A model generated the notes under the pieces. It was not told where the DNA came from. It was given only the letters and a program-made list of their open reading frames with translations, and searched no databases. This document shows, piece after piece, positions 24,756 through 36,880 of a DNA stretch of 64,000 nt (positions are counted from its first letter, which is position 1; each line of letters starts with the position of its first letter). Source of the stretch: Epiperipatus broadwayi (Eukaryota > Onychophora > Udeonychophora > Euonychophora > Peripatidae); NCBI GenBank assembly GCA_028023455.1, contig JAQFVV010012545.1, forward strand, positions 744,001 to 808,000, given 5' to 3'. The translations under genes were made by a program, and so were the position numbers.

Positions 24756-24832
24756 TTCGGATGAGAGATAATGACCTGGGCCAACTGATGAGTGTTGGTT
24801 CAGCACGAAATGCATCTTGGGGGTCATTTGTC
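24756..24832 (-). repeat. Short fragment of the 19.9-20.7 kb fold-back family
   Basis: GATGAGAGATAATGACCTGG, GCCAACTGATGAGTGTTGGT and GGGGGTCATTTGTCTTTT match the right arm of the element at 19897-20690 (GAGAGATGATGATCTGGACC onward). Only about 77 bp are recognisable. Confidence 0.75.
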
Positions 24833-26090
24833 TTTTATTATATCTTTATTTAAGTGAATTTAAAAAGTATGGGGAAATATGGAGGTGTTTATTATATCTA
24901 TAAAATTATTTAATGATATTTTAAGTATAAAAAAGAAACAATGGAAAGAAAAAAAATTCTCTCAGCATATCATTTATTAATGATTATTATAAATGTAAGC
25001 CTGATTAGGCAACTATTATAAAGAATGCATCAAATAGAGGAAAGTTTTCTCATATTATGTTAAACTGTCTGTGAAAATATATAATTTATGATTTGTTTTG
25101 CTAAGTTTCAAATATATGTTTAATCTAACTTAGAAAACTGCAGTACAATAAAAAGTTAGATTTGATATAATTTTATTATCTAATTTCATAAAAGTAAAAG
25201 TTCTGTGTAAATTGGAGTACATAAAAGGAAAGGGAATTCTATCTGAAATTTTAAATTTCAGCATTGGTTGTTTTTTAAAATATATGAATGCAATTAAGAG
25301 TGGTGTTTTGTGTACCAGTACTTTAATAGATAAATAAAAGTTCTTCAACGTTTAGAATATTCACGATAAAAAGAATCTTAAAATGTAAATAGATATATCT
25401 ATATTATAGCTTAATAAAACTGAAAACCATAATGTTATATTAAGTGTTACATTATCTGTCTACTATTCTTTTTAGTAAAAAAATAATAATAATAACGATT
25501 TGTTGTTAAATCCCATAGCAAAATATTGTATCATGAGTGCGTGAATATATAAAGGCATAATTATAACTATATTGATACATTTTTTCCACTTTATTATTAT
25601 ATTAGAATGTATATGATTTTATTATCCAGGATTGTTTTAAAATTGCAGCCTTTATTTATGTGCACAAAGTTACTATTTAAAACAAATAACCTCAGGGAAT
25701 TATAATAAATATAAAATTTATGATTTACTTTATTTGCGAAAACATTAAGACAAAATTTATATAACAATATGAACAATAATGGAGTTTCTCCCCTCCCCAT
25801 CATAAAAAAGTAAAGATATTAAAATGATTTATATATTTTTACAAATTAATGAATAATCTTTTGTAACATTCTTTGAACTTCACCATCTGTTGAAAATAAA
25901 AATAAAAAAAGAGGGAAGAAAATATTTAATTCTATGCAAACTTATATCTTGTATTTTGAATAAATTATGTAAGTATACATACATGTATATTTTTTGTTTA
26001 TATATATGTTTAAACATTTTAATTTCATTTAGGTATCTGTGAAAGATTATCATTTTGCAATGTGAAAATTAAAAACTAATATTTTGCAAA
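24833..26090. other. AT-rich stretch without recognised gene
   Basis: Minus-strand frames at 25130-25348 and 25597-25803 are low-complexity and carry no domain. Confidence 0.55.
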
Positions 26091-26110
26091 GAAAATACTA
26101 AATTGCTTTT

Positions 26111-26205
26111 GTCAAGCGTTGGTGGTCGAGAGGTCAGCGATAGCTGCTTTACAGGCAGTTGCCCCGGGTTGGCGGGTTCGCTTTCCGGCTGATGCTATGA
26201 CATGA
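26111..26205 (+). mobile_element. Short tRNA-only SINE (SINE-A), full length with target duplication
   Basis: A 95-bp insertion is flanked by the exact 20-bp repeat GAAAATACTAAATTGCTTTT at 26091-26110 and 26206-26225. It starts GTCAAGCGTTGGTGGTCGAG and ends GATGCTATGACATGA. GGTCGAGAGG resembles the A box of Leu/Ser-type tRNAs, and GGGTTCGCTTTCC resembles a B box. CTGC-TTTACAG-GCAG could form an anticodon arm. The segment is strikingly GC-rich against its surroundings. The long target duplication and lack of any body or LINE-like tail mean it moved as little more than a tRNA-sized transcript. A second copy is at 39573-39687. Confidence 0.88.
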
Positions 26206-26225
26206 GAAAATACTAAATTGCTTTT

Positions 26226-27125
26226 TGTCTATATATTAAAGTAAATTAAAAATTTTACTTTGACCAACACAATGTAAAGACTTCATCATTTTTTTCATAA
26301 ATATTTAAAAAAAATATTGAAAGAATAGATATTAATTAGTTCATGAAAGGTTTAGCATTTACCTTTCTTATTTTATTCACCATCGTAGAATATACAAAAA
26401 TATTAATAATAGGTTGAAAATGAGTGTAGACTAGTTTGTTCTCATGTTCAGTGGTTGGTTTTGTTAGCTAAAATAGTTGCCCACTCCATAAGGTTTTAAT
26501 GTATTTTTTTTTGTGGTGTATAAAACTTTCTGAAAAGAATATTTATAAATAAATGTTTCAAGATTATGGTAAAAATTATTAAAGTGCCAAACTATTCATA
26601 GTTAGGTATAATAATCCGCATTTAAATCAATATACATTTTAGAAGTACTTTTAGCTAGATAATCAGCCTAACTAAACTGATTATTGATTAGTAAGTGAGT
26701 ATCTTGCTAGTTTTGGGTAAAATAATAAAATAAAGTCATGAAAATCTTTCACTTACAAATTTACTAGCTTCATGATTATTTCTAGTTCTTTAGTATTTTT
26801 GATGTTTGCTGAGATATGCTGAAGTAAGTCTGATAGTAGCCTATTTACATGGTGTAATAGTAGTGCACTGAGTACCTTACCTTCAATCTTGACTATTTGG
26901 AGACTTTTTACTAGATTTGGAGTTTTTCTTGCGAGTAGTTGTCCTATAACCAATTTAACTAACTATTCAATATTCTTTACTAGAGGTAAAATAAGGGTAG
27001 AAAATCATCAATTATTGTGAGATGATTGGTATTTTCTTTTTCACTGCTCTATAGAGAGGATAGGTCTTTAGCCTATAATGGACTTTTCATTATTTTTATG
27101 GTGGTTTTAGTAAAGTAAAATAATC
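26226..27125. other. Mostly unassigned, with one weak coding relic
   Basis: Apart from the minus-strand frame at 26753-26953 nothing is recognised. Confidence 0.5.
26753..26953 (-). pseudogene. Unrecognised 66-codon frame, possible retroelement relic
   Basis: The translation is not low-complexity, unlike most short frames here. It includes LLARKTPNLVKSLQIVKIEG and LLQHISANIKNTKELEIIM. The NIKNTKEL stretch faintly recalls the N-terminal part of Penelope-type reverse transcriptases (IKNS/IKNT followed by a helix), but the flanking motifs expected there are not found in any frame. No neighbour supports a function. It could be chance, a decayed retroelement, or an isolated exon. Confidence 0.2.
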
Positions 27126-27231
27126 GAATAGTTTATTGCTTAGGAGCTCATAAAAAGTTCAAGCACAGAAATAACAGAACTAGGCCCAATCCATGAATCT
27201 TTCGCTTCAGAGTCTTGATGGTTAATTATGT
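27126..27231 (-). mobile_element. SINE-B copy on minus strand
   Basis: The reverse complement contains GGGCCTAGTTCTGTTATTTC, GTGCTTGAACTTTTTATGAG and CCTAAGCAATAAACTATTCG, matching the copies at 43525-43660, 48240-48420 and 55461-55555. The tRNA-like 5' head seen at 48256-48320 is not well preserved here. Confidence 0.75.
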
Positions 27232-28696
27232 CAAGATTAATGGATATGTATAAATATAATATTTATAAATAAATATAAATGATTATAAAGACAAATATAT
27301 TTTTGTTTATAAGTAAATTTTTATTTATATTTTCTATATGTGAATTTGAATATTTTATCAATTTATTATTCTATTCTTTATGACATGGAAAAAGCATTGG
27401 TGTTGAAAAATTGGAATTAACAAATAACATTCTTTGTATGTTAAACAATAATACTTTCCTCAAATTCAGGATTCAATCTGATATATATATATATATATTG
27501 ATGCAGGCCTATATTACTTTGATTCAATTCTTAATCTCTTCGATTACAGGAAATGGGCTGCAGTTTTAGGTGTGTTATAAAGGATAGGAAATAATGTCAG
27601 TAGATGATAATAATTTTTTGATGAATAAAAATGACATAATTTTTATGAAATCTGAAATCTTCCTTATATCATCAAAAAGCATCAGAATTTTGTGCATGTT
27701 TTGTTTTTGACATTAGATAACTGTATACATTAACGTGTAGTTTTAAACTCCAAATATGAAATGATCAAATGAATTTTCCAAATGATTTTCTCTTAACTAT
27801 TTGCATATCAAGACTTATTCTTTAAGAAATAACAACTTACACAGTAGAACCAGCTCAAACATAGAATAGTAGCTCTGGAATAAACTGAATAGATTATTCC
27901 TTCTAATTTTGATGTTGAAAGTAAATAGAAAAAACATGGGAATGTTTTGGTTAGAATACTCCATTCTTGGCAAGTAATCAAAGATTTGTTCAATTAGCAT
28001 AAACTGGAAATTTTAATTGCTGGACTAATGTCAGACCTATGTATATATGTAAGGATGTTATCTTAAGTTCTAAACTTGAAGGTGAGTTGAGCCTCAGATT
28101 ATTATTTCGAATAGTAGCTGCTGGAGATATAGACGCAAATCTAATATTTCTGATGACGAAAAGGTAATGGATGGAAAGGAGTCTTGATATTTAGTTATAG
28201 CACTATTATCTAGTATCTATTGATCACAAAATCTTACAATAGATAGCACTGGAATAGAGTAAATACAATAATTTATTCCTCTTAATTCAGATATTTAAAG
28301 TGAGCAAAAAAGTAATGTGATGCTTTGCTTATTACCATAGCTTACACTCTGATAATTATTGTTTTGCATTCTCAGTCATTGATTAATTAGAGATGTAAAT
28401 CATTATGTGTGTCAAATACATTAGCATTTACGTCTTCCATATTTAAACTTATAATTGTATACTGTAAACAAAATATATGAATTATGTATGAAACAGATTA
28501 AGCCCTTCCATATTTAGCATGTCATAGACTAGTAAATCTAAACAAATATTTAATGGAAATATCAACTAAATAAATTCTTATCTTTATTAGATGTACTGTT
28601 TGACACAGTCTATAAACTATATTAAAAATATACTTTTTTATTTATGGTGTACCTTTAATATTAATTAAGTGTAAAAATTTAAGCTTAAAGTTGTTG
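27232..28696. other. AT-rich stretch without recognised gene
   Basis: Two overlapping minus-strand frames at 27808-28000 have no domain. (AT)n simple sequence lies near 27480-27500. Confidence 0.55.
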
Positions 28697-28731
28697 TTTT
28701 TTTTTTTTTTTTTTTTTTGGGGGGGGGGGGG
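28697..28731. repeat. Homopolymer junction, T22 followed by G13
   Basis: Twenty-two T bases (28697-28718) run straight into thirteen G bases (28719-28731). Other G runs occur at about 49963-49973 and 50761-50770. Lengths may be affected by sequencing error. Confidence 0.8.
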
Positions 28732-29048
28732 TTGCTTCATTTATGCTAATATTTTGTCAGCTGCTTAATAATATTTAATGAGATTTTTTTTTTTTTTGGT
28801 AAATTTCTATTTTTTTTATTTATTATTATTTCTTTTTTTTTTTTAATAATAATATTTGCATAAATTACAATAAAATCAAAAGAAATGTATTTTTAAAAAT
28901 TGTTTCAATTTTTTGGGTTGTATTTTGTAGGCAAATATTAAAATCAAAGTGTTGGATTTTTTTTTTTCTAGTTCAAAGAAAATAACAAAGTTAAATACAC
29001 GCTACTGTCAATAAGGCTTATTAATTTAGTTTTACAAAAAGTTTATTA

Positions 29049-30252
29049 CACCTGGGTCTCTTTTTACATGGACTTATTTAACACGATTTTGAAGTTACGC
29101 GATTCGTGTTTCTTCGGAAGTCGACCTCCGATAATGCGCTATTACTTTAAATAATAAATTGCGTGCACTTACGTTATATTGAAAGTAATAGCACATTATT
29201 GGAATTCTACTTTCATCTTAGTAATTTCAATATTTTCAGTGCTTTATAATAGTAAGATTTTATGCAATAATGAAATTTAAATCATGATTTCCACATTTTA
29301 TGTATACACACATTAAATTTTACAAGATTATAATGTAAATTTGTTCAAACATTGTGCGTGTTAATTTTGCATTTTAAATCACATTCTGTTTTTGCTTTTT
29401 AAAAAAGAATGTAATCAATTATTAATCATTTAGTGTCCATAAGTTTATTTTTAAAAGGTCAGTAATAGCAGTGGGCAAAATTAAAATCTGATTTTTAATT
29501 GTAATTAACAATTTAAAAATTACTTATGGGCGACCTGAAATTAATGTGAGGTAAAACGAAATTTGATTTTTAAACAGAATTGAAAATTAAAGACAAAAAT
29601 AAGAATTTAATTTTTAGTTGTTAGTTTTAATTAAATTTTTCCCAGCAGTGGTGAATAAATGTCTTTTTATTATCATAAGTCTAAGTTCATAAACAATTAA
29701 TAAAATCATCGTCATCGTCAACAGAAAACCATTAACACAACATGAGAGTGAACTTGGTGCTAGTTGTATTTCCTCTTGTGAGAATAATTGCTGAGATATT
29801 CTTGACTTCATTTAAGGAGAAGCCAAATCCATCACATCACATCACATGAGAATCTGATTTTTTTACTAGTTTGCAAACGAACGTGTTTTGAGGCAAATAG
29901 CAATAATAATTAAAACATATTTAAAAAAATGTAAATTACTGTACTGTAAATTATGCATAAAAATATATTATTTTGAATAAAATTAAATATTATAGTTAAA
30001 AAAAGTTTGTCTTGTATCAATTTTTTTTCAAATTTGAAATTTTTTATTAGTCATATTTTATTTCCTAATTTTTTTTTTTTTTTGCGCGAATTTTAAAGTA
30101 ATTTTACGTTGGTGCTTTGCTTTTACACGAATTTTGAAAAATCACAGACTGGATTCCCCCTTTTTCAATGTAAGTTACGTCTATTTTTGTGCGATTTCAT
30201 TTGCGCGTGTTTTCTGAGGAACCTATCTATCGCGTAAAACGAGACCCAGGTG
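29049..30252. mobile_element. Tigger/pogo-like non-autonomous DNA transposon, copy 2
   Basis: Starts CACCTGGGTCTCTTTTTACA and ends CGTAAAACGAGACCCAGGTG, flanked by TA. It is the longest of the three copies (1204 bp) and inverted relative to copy 1. Close to both ends it keeps subterminal blocks such as AACACGATTTTGAAGTTACG and the A/T-rich GTTTGTCTTGTATCAATTTT. It contains CATCACATCACATCACATG near 29831, absent at the same place in copy 1, as well as the hairpin at 29117-29217. The minus-strand frame at 29614-29811 lies inside; it does not resemble a transposase I recognise. Confidence 0.85.
29117..29217. repeat. Internal hairpin within Tigger-like copy 2
   Basis: GAAGTCGACCTCCGATAATG with CGCTATTACTTT pairs with AAAGTAATAGCACATTATTG and GAATTCTACTTTC around a loop of about 30 nt. 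Same module as at 2157-2255. Confidence 0.8.
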
Positions 30253-30375
30253 TATATATGCATAAAAATATAAAAGTAATCATTTATAAATTATTAATGC
30301 AACATTTTTTGCTTTGGATTTTTGTCATAGTTACAATAATGCTGCTGATAATTTAACATAGTGATAACGGGTTTA

Positions 30376-30812
30376 TATATATATTGTAGTGTGTAATTTA
30401 CTAGCCCAAAGAGTTTCTTCCAATAACTCATATTTGTTTGTTCTCAGTAAAAAACTACTTTCTTTCACAATCTTTTACCAATCATAAGTTAAGTTGGTTT
30501 TCCCGTTGTTCATTCTGATGATATATATATTGTAGTGTGTAATTTACTAGCCCAAAGAGTTTTTTTCAATAAGTCTTATTTGTTTGTTCTCAGTAAAAAA
30601 ACTACTTTCTTTCACAATCTTTTACCAATCATAAGTTAAGTTGTTTTTACCGTTGTTCATTCTGATGATATATATATTGTAGTGTGTAATTTACTAGCCC
30701 AAAGAGTTTCTTCCAATAAGTCTTATTTGTTTGTTCTCAGTAAAAAACTACTTTCTTTCACAATCTTTTACCAATCATAAGTTAAGTTGTTTTTCCCATT
30801 GTTTATTCTGAT
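30376..30812. repeat. Three-copy tandem array of about 147 bp
   Basis: TTGTAGTGTGTAATTTACTA begins at 30384, 30530 and 30677, giving periods of 146 and 147 bp. Units share GCCCAAAGAGTTT, TTTGTTTGTTCTCAG, CTTTCACAATCTTTTACCAA and the closing GTTGTTYATTCTGAT. Divergence between units is only a few percent. The array starts about 120 bp beyond the end of Tigger-like copy 2. Confidence 0.93.
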
Positions 30813-33338
30813 ATTTCAATAATCATGTCTTAATATTCATTGATAACTGATCAGAAATTTGGTTTGTAGATGATCATTTACTCATCAGTTGAAGTAAATC
30901 TGCAATTAATGGTTGAGATGTATTAATATGATTTAAATATGCAAATAAAAACAAAATTAATAATCAACTCATTTTGCACACACTAGATGTTATACAATTT
31001 GACTGTAGATGAATAACACCTGTGATCATTGTTCTTTATATTGGGAGATTAGAATGTATTTTAAATAATTATGTTATCACAGATTATAAAAATTGGATAA
31101 TGTTATTATATTATTTTGTTTAAAAAAACTTTTTTTAAGAGACTTTTTAATTGTAAAAGTCAGTTATTAATTTGCATTGTCCTTTATGGTAAATAAGGTG
31201 TTGGTATCTGAGTATATTATGGTTGGAAATAAATTCTTATCTAATCAAAAAGATGATAGTGATCTACAATATGAAAAACCATAATCAGTATTGGTGATTA
31301 TTCAAAATTGTTGTCTCTGTGTAATATTCATAAATATATGTCATGCCATTGTTATCAAAGGGAGATAATATCCATTATAAAATATTGATTATTAGGTATA
31401 GAGATATATTGTTCCATACATGAAGACTTTAGAGGACAAATCACAATACAATCCATTTCCCAAATTCGCTATAGTTGCATATCTACTATCAGCATAAATG
31501 ATACTTTATTTAGTCATTGTAAACATTGCAATGTATATTTTAAGTTTTGGGTTTTATAAATTTATTCTAAATGTCATAATATTAATGAATTGGTGGAAAG
31601 GAATTATGGTCAACTGTGCAAATTTTTGAATCATAAAAAGTTCTTAGCATTTTTTATAAACAGGGATGTGTATTTCTTTCTATAGATTTTGTAGGATTGC
31701 TTTATTTCTGTATGAAAAGTTTGGTTGTAAATTATATACCATAATGAGTAAAAAGTTAAAATATTTTTACTAAATGTATTTGCAAATTTTGGTACTTGCT
31801 ATTTTGTTTATACTGATTATTTTTTATATAAAAAATTGCAGAGATTTCTGAGTATCATCTTGAATTTCTAACAATATTGAAGGTAATGATTTTCTGGTGT
31901 CTATGTCCTAATGTCAATTTGCAAAAGAAGTTAGTAAGTTTTATCATATTTAGGTTATTCAAACTTTTGCCATTGATTATGTTATTACCTATACCAGGTG
32001 GATGTAACACAACCCAGTGATTAATCAAGTATCCCTTAAAAATGTGTATTGTGATTCTAAATATTAATGAGTCCTTAAGAAAAAAATTTGTTGATGCTGA
32101 TTAATTGATAATTATGATTTAATATGCAATTTTTAATTTTTTATATATTAAATAAATCAATTATAAATAAAGCATAGTCATATAAGCAACTTATCTGTTG
32201 GTTTGTTGGGTGGGGAGAGGGGGTATGTAAGTTTATCAAGTTTACCATTCTCAAATGTTTTATTTTTCAAATGTAAACAAATATATTACAATTTGTATGC
32301 ATGACAAGCTTTTATTAGAATTTTAGATAGTCATAATATTAATAGAGGAAAGCATGTGACACACAAACAATAAGCTGCAGATTAAGCACAATGTTCAGTT
32401 GACTAAACAGTTTTAAGTTAGGAATTGATTCAGAAATTTTTTGTTCTTGATTCTATTATTGTAGTGCTTCTGATTTTAGATAAAATAAAATGATTGATAG
32501 GATTGATTCCGATGAATATTTGGAGTCTACTTACTTAACTACTTTTGTAATGTCAATTAAATAAACCACAAAATTGATATTAATTATAGTCATAATTAAA
32601 ATTATTGTCTCAAAATCTAGTGGACTTTTCAGCATAGATTTATTATTTGGTGAATTGCTTTCTATAAAAGAAAATTAAAAAATTATCATCTAACAAACGT
32701 TTTAATAAAAGTTGTCTGTGAGTATCTATCAGTTATCAACTCATTCTGATGCAGATTAATATGTTTTAAGTTAATGATAATCTCAAACATTAAAGTGAGC
32801 TCTTAAATATCAAATTAAATTATGAATTAATGACATTTTAATTAAAATGCATGGTTTAAATTTGTTATGATTGAAAATGCACAGTGGTTAACTATAAACT
32901 TTTTTATTACTAATCAAAGATCACAGATTTATACATAGATTTGGCTTTTTTCCTCCCTAAAATGATAGTTATTCATTTTTAAATAGATAAAGTTCCATAT
33001 TTAATTTTGATGTAATTGTTAGAAAAATGAGGGATAGAAGTGACAGTAACCTGTGTCTGAAGAGCAGGATTATAGAAATTGTCTATGTCTGCTAGATGCA
33101 ACATTGTTTTAACTTTGTTATAAATTTTACTTCAATTTGTTTTATTTTTGTATATTTATTTTTTTAAAAACATGTTAATATCAATCTGATTGATATAAGG
33201 ATTTAATAACTGTGAGACATTTTTATATACTCTTATCATTTCACTAATATTCATGATTAGCATTTTCAAAAGCAAAATAAAAGAAGTTTAGGAAACCAGT
33301 ATCTTAATGATTCAATCAACAATGGAATATGAAGTTTA
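30813..33338. other. AT-rich stretch without recognised gene
   Basis: A G-rich patch (TGGGTGGGGAGAGGGGG near 32205) stands out. No gene or element is recognised. Confidence 0.55.
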
Positions 33339-33346
33339 GACTAAAT

Positions 33347-34099
33347 CAATGGTCTTCAACCCTCTGGCGGCAGAAGTTTCCTGCCGGTCCATGCTAGACT
33401 GGCAGGAAAGTTTGTAATAATAAAATAATAAAATTTTAAACTTTTAATTAATATAAACAATTTTTATTTATTTTTTTCACTGCATTTTTACCGCATTAAA
33501 AAAAAAGAAACAGAACAAAAACAAAATCTAATCAATCATACATAAATTAATTTGTTTTTCTATTTATCACAGATGTTTATGACAGGGGAGGGGGATAGAA
33601 TTAATTTTTTTATTATTTTTCTAAAAAAAGTCAAAGTTAAAAAAAAAAGTTTTTTTATTATACAAACTCCATATATATAACTTCATCTTGTATATTTAAC
33701 ATTAAATACAGATATTATATTTATCATAATCATTGTCATGTAATTACACTAGCTGTGATATTTTCCAATACTCCAGTGAATAACATTTTATTCTTGCATG
33801 TTTTAACAATGAAATAATAAATGCAAGCATATTAATGAGAATGATTGTTATTGTACTGTTTTCTGTAGCAGTCATATGACTGCTCAACTCAAGAAAGAGT
33901 GTTAAGCATGTGAAGGTAAGCAACACCATTACAATACACAGTAGCTAGTGTGCTGTTTCGGTCAGTTATACCAATTATACCCATCTAATACTAAGCAGTT
34001 TACATCTTTAAGAAAATTTATCTGTAAACTTCTGCCAGTCCGCAAAATCTTATCCTTATTTTTGCCGGTCCGCAGGTGTGAAAAGGTTGAAGACCACTG
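33347..34099. mobile_element. hAT-type non-autonomous DNA transposon
   Basis: The 753-bp element starts CAATGGTCTTCAACCCTCTG and its right end, reverse complemented, starts CAGTGGTCTTCAACCTTTTC. The 15-bp termini have a single mismatch. It is flanked by GACTAAAT (33339-33346) and GATTAAAT (34100-34107), an 8-bp duplication with one mismatch, the size produced by hAT transposases. Subterminal GC-rich blocks carry GCCGGTCC or GCGGACCGGC motifs at both ends. Internal short frames (33744-33929 minus, 33948-34139 plus) do not resemble a hAT transposase, so it would need one supplied in trans. Confidence 0.88.
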
Positions 34100-34107
34100 G
34101 ATTAAAT

Positions 34108-36880
34108 ACTTGTATTCTGAAAAATTGAATATGCAATGAAACCGTGATATGTATTGTATCAGTATAAACTACTTCAATTATAAGTTATCCAAAAAAAAAA
34201 AAGGTAAATAAACAAATTTTTATGATACATCAGCAATCATTTTCTATCTTAGAATGCTGATGATGAATCAAAAGAGGAACGCAAAATAAACCTTTCACCC
34301 ACACTATGAAATATCATGAATTTATTTTATTAACTAAAGTCTCCCTGGATAATTACAAAGAGTTAGGATAGGCTCATCACCCACTCACAAATAATATTCA
34401 TTAAGAAATCTTAGTCTTTACTATCATAATAAAGAATATATGGGGGGTATTATCACTCATAATGTGACTGATAAATTGCGGCTCATGATTACATTACCTA
34501 TATATGAGTGTTTTAATTTACATATCATGTAGCCTATATAAGTTATGCTGTACAGTTATTTAAATAATATTACAATATTGCCTTTGTGCAATAGACCCTT
34601 GATGATAATGCTGAGGAATTATTAAATGTATTTTTCTGTTCATAAAATATAAAATTGAAACTATAAATAGGATCGTCTTTATTGTACCACATGAGGTAAG
34701 GTGATCAGTATAATACGTTTACATATATTATTTGGTATAATACGTTTACATATATATTTTCTTTATACATAAATTTAAGTATAAACTGACATTTAGATTA
34801 ATTGTAATAGGTAAATGTAGTTTCTAAATATTACATATCTAAGTCAATTCTAAGTACTCGCCATCCTTCTGTAACAGAAAATATGATTTCTCAGAAATGT
34901 ATCATCAAATTTTATTTGATATGATGAGGGGATATGGTGATAATACAGAAATCTATTTACAATTTAGTTTAATGCTTTCAGAGTTTTAAAACGTCTTCCC
35001 AAACTCGTATCATCCCAGTGGAACATTGAGAGTGGGGAAGTGTAAACAATTCTGTATTTAAAATTAACTCCCTCCATCATTCAAATGAACATAAATACAA
35101 TAAAATAATTTAAAAAAACATATTAATAGTTACTGTGTCAAATATTTAAAGCCAGTAAAACCTCAACATATAAAATATTAAATAAAATTTAGTAGGTTAA
35201 AACTCCGTAAATATAAAATATATATTAATTAGAGTTACATGATTTACAGAATCATCTAAGACATATTACTAGCTGGATGATGGACATCTTTGGAATTTCT
35301 TCTTAGCAGATTATTGAATGGCTTCTTGGATGTAGGGATTGGCATGGTAATAGCAGGAGATAGCTAGATCTTGATTAGGGATGGACCTTCTGGACATCTG
35401 CTGCCTGTTGACCATGGGGGAAAACAGACAGCTGACCCCTCACTCGTAGTTGCAGATACTATATGCATTTTATATATTTAAGCAGAGTCATCTTATATGT
35501 TCTTTCAATAAATGATTTCTATTAATCATCAATAAATATTTTTTTTTTACTAATATTTTTTTCAAAATATGTCAGAATAACTTTTTCAAAATATGAGTTG
35601 CTCATCCATAACAATGCCCCATTCCTTTCTTATATATCCTTCTCATACACCTGGGGTGCATCTCGTGAGTTTTTTGATGGATTTCATTTTAATTTTCTCT
35701 AATTAATGTTCCGTCTTAATTTTACTTCTGCAGTCCTGCATGCCACCACATAGATTTCCTGATTTTTGTTTCTATTCCTTATTTCACACCCTAAAATATG
35801 TGTAGATGCTTAATTATGTAAAATTGTAACTCTTTCGTCTGATTGTTTTGCCAGATTTGGAAATAAGGCACATATATAACTTTAGTAATGGCTTGTCTTT
35901 ATTACCTGGTCTATATCCCATTATGTGAAATACATTCCACTCCTATTACTTAATTGATTATGCTCCTTTTCTAGTAAAATACTTTTCTTTTTTTTCTTTT
36001 TTAAGCTTAACTTGAAACGTGGCATGATTTAAATAACTTTTAAAAGATATCTAAATTGTACCTAGTGTGTTCAAATATGTAGAAATATATAACATATGCT
36101 GGGAAATGTTTTTAGATTTGAACAAACATGAAGCAAGCATATCTTCATGCAGATATGCACCTCTTCAATAGAAAGTTTGTAATTATTTTTATTTTTTGAA
36201 TCAATGTGAATAAATAAGCATTCATAGTAAATACTTTCAGTTTATTATTAATAATTATATATATATTTTTAATTTTATTTATAATATAATCTTAATTTAT
36301 ATATGCATACTATAGACATAGAAATACATTGCTTTATACATACGTGTGTGCAATCTAGTATACAATACATAATTTATTGTGATTAGAACTTATCAACAAA
36401 ATGTGAGCTAATGTATACAAATGTACAATGTATGCAGTGGATTTTGGAACAAAATGTAAATGTTGTGGAGTTCACTATGAATTACAATTACGTGGAAACA
36501 TTTTTTATGATTTTTTTTCATTTTTGTTTAATCTTTCTGCTTTTACAACTTTCACTTCATTGTTATTTTTAAATTGATGTCTTACAACTTAATATTAGCA
36601 ATTCAAAATAAAGTTGAAAAACACAGTATACCAAAACCCCATGTGATTCTTTTGTCACACATTATATATAGATTAGTGTATTCTTCTCCAACACAATACT
36701 TGTATAGAGAGATTTTCAAGTGGAGTTAAGAGATTATGAGAACAACTATAAAATAATCTTGAAACATAAATAAATGTAAGTAGGAAAATTAGTTCTGCAT
36801 TTTTGTATGAGGTCTTTTGTTTTCATCTCATATATGAATATTTTTATAACAATCTATTTAATTTTGATATTTTTTTTAAA
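34108..36880. other. Unassigned stretch with two patches of interest
   Basis: About 35275-35460 is less AT-rich (CTGGATGATGGACATCTTTG, CTGCCTGTTGACCATGGGGG) but has no clear frame or repeat partner here. About 36240-36420 (TATAATCTTAATTTATATAT, then GCATACTATA) resembles 63590-63740. A 26-bp near-duplication GTATAATACGTTTACATATA lies at about 34707 and 34733. No gene recognised. Confidence 0.5.
36240..36420 (+). repeat. Dispersed repeat, paired with 63590-63740
   Basis: Both places share TATAATCTTAATTTATATAT followed by GCATA, a run of alternating purine-pyrimidine sequence with TGTGTG, and a closing AACACTTATTAACA/GAACTTATCAACA segment. Divergence is substantial and boundaries are uncertain. 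Confidence 0.5.

Noticed and set aside
26111-26205. Functional tRNA gene
   Set aside because: The 20-bp target duplication shows it is a retroposed insertion, and the acceptor stem and variable region do not fit a standard tRNA.
30376-30812. CRISPR-like array
   Set aside because: Units are contiguous with no unique spacers, the period is too long, and the genome is eukaryotic.
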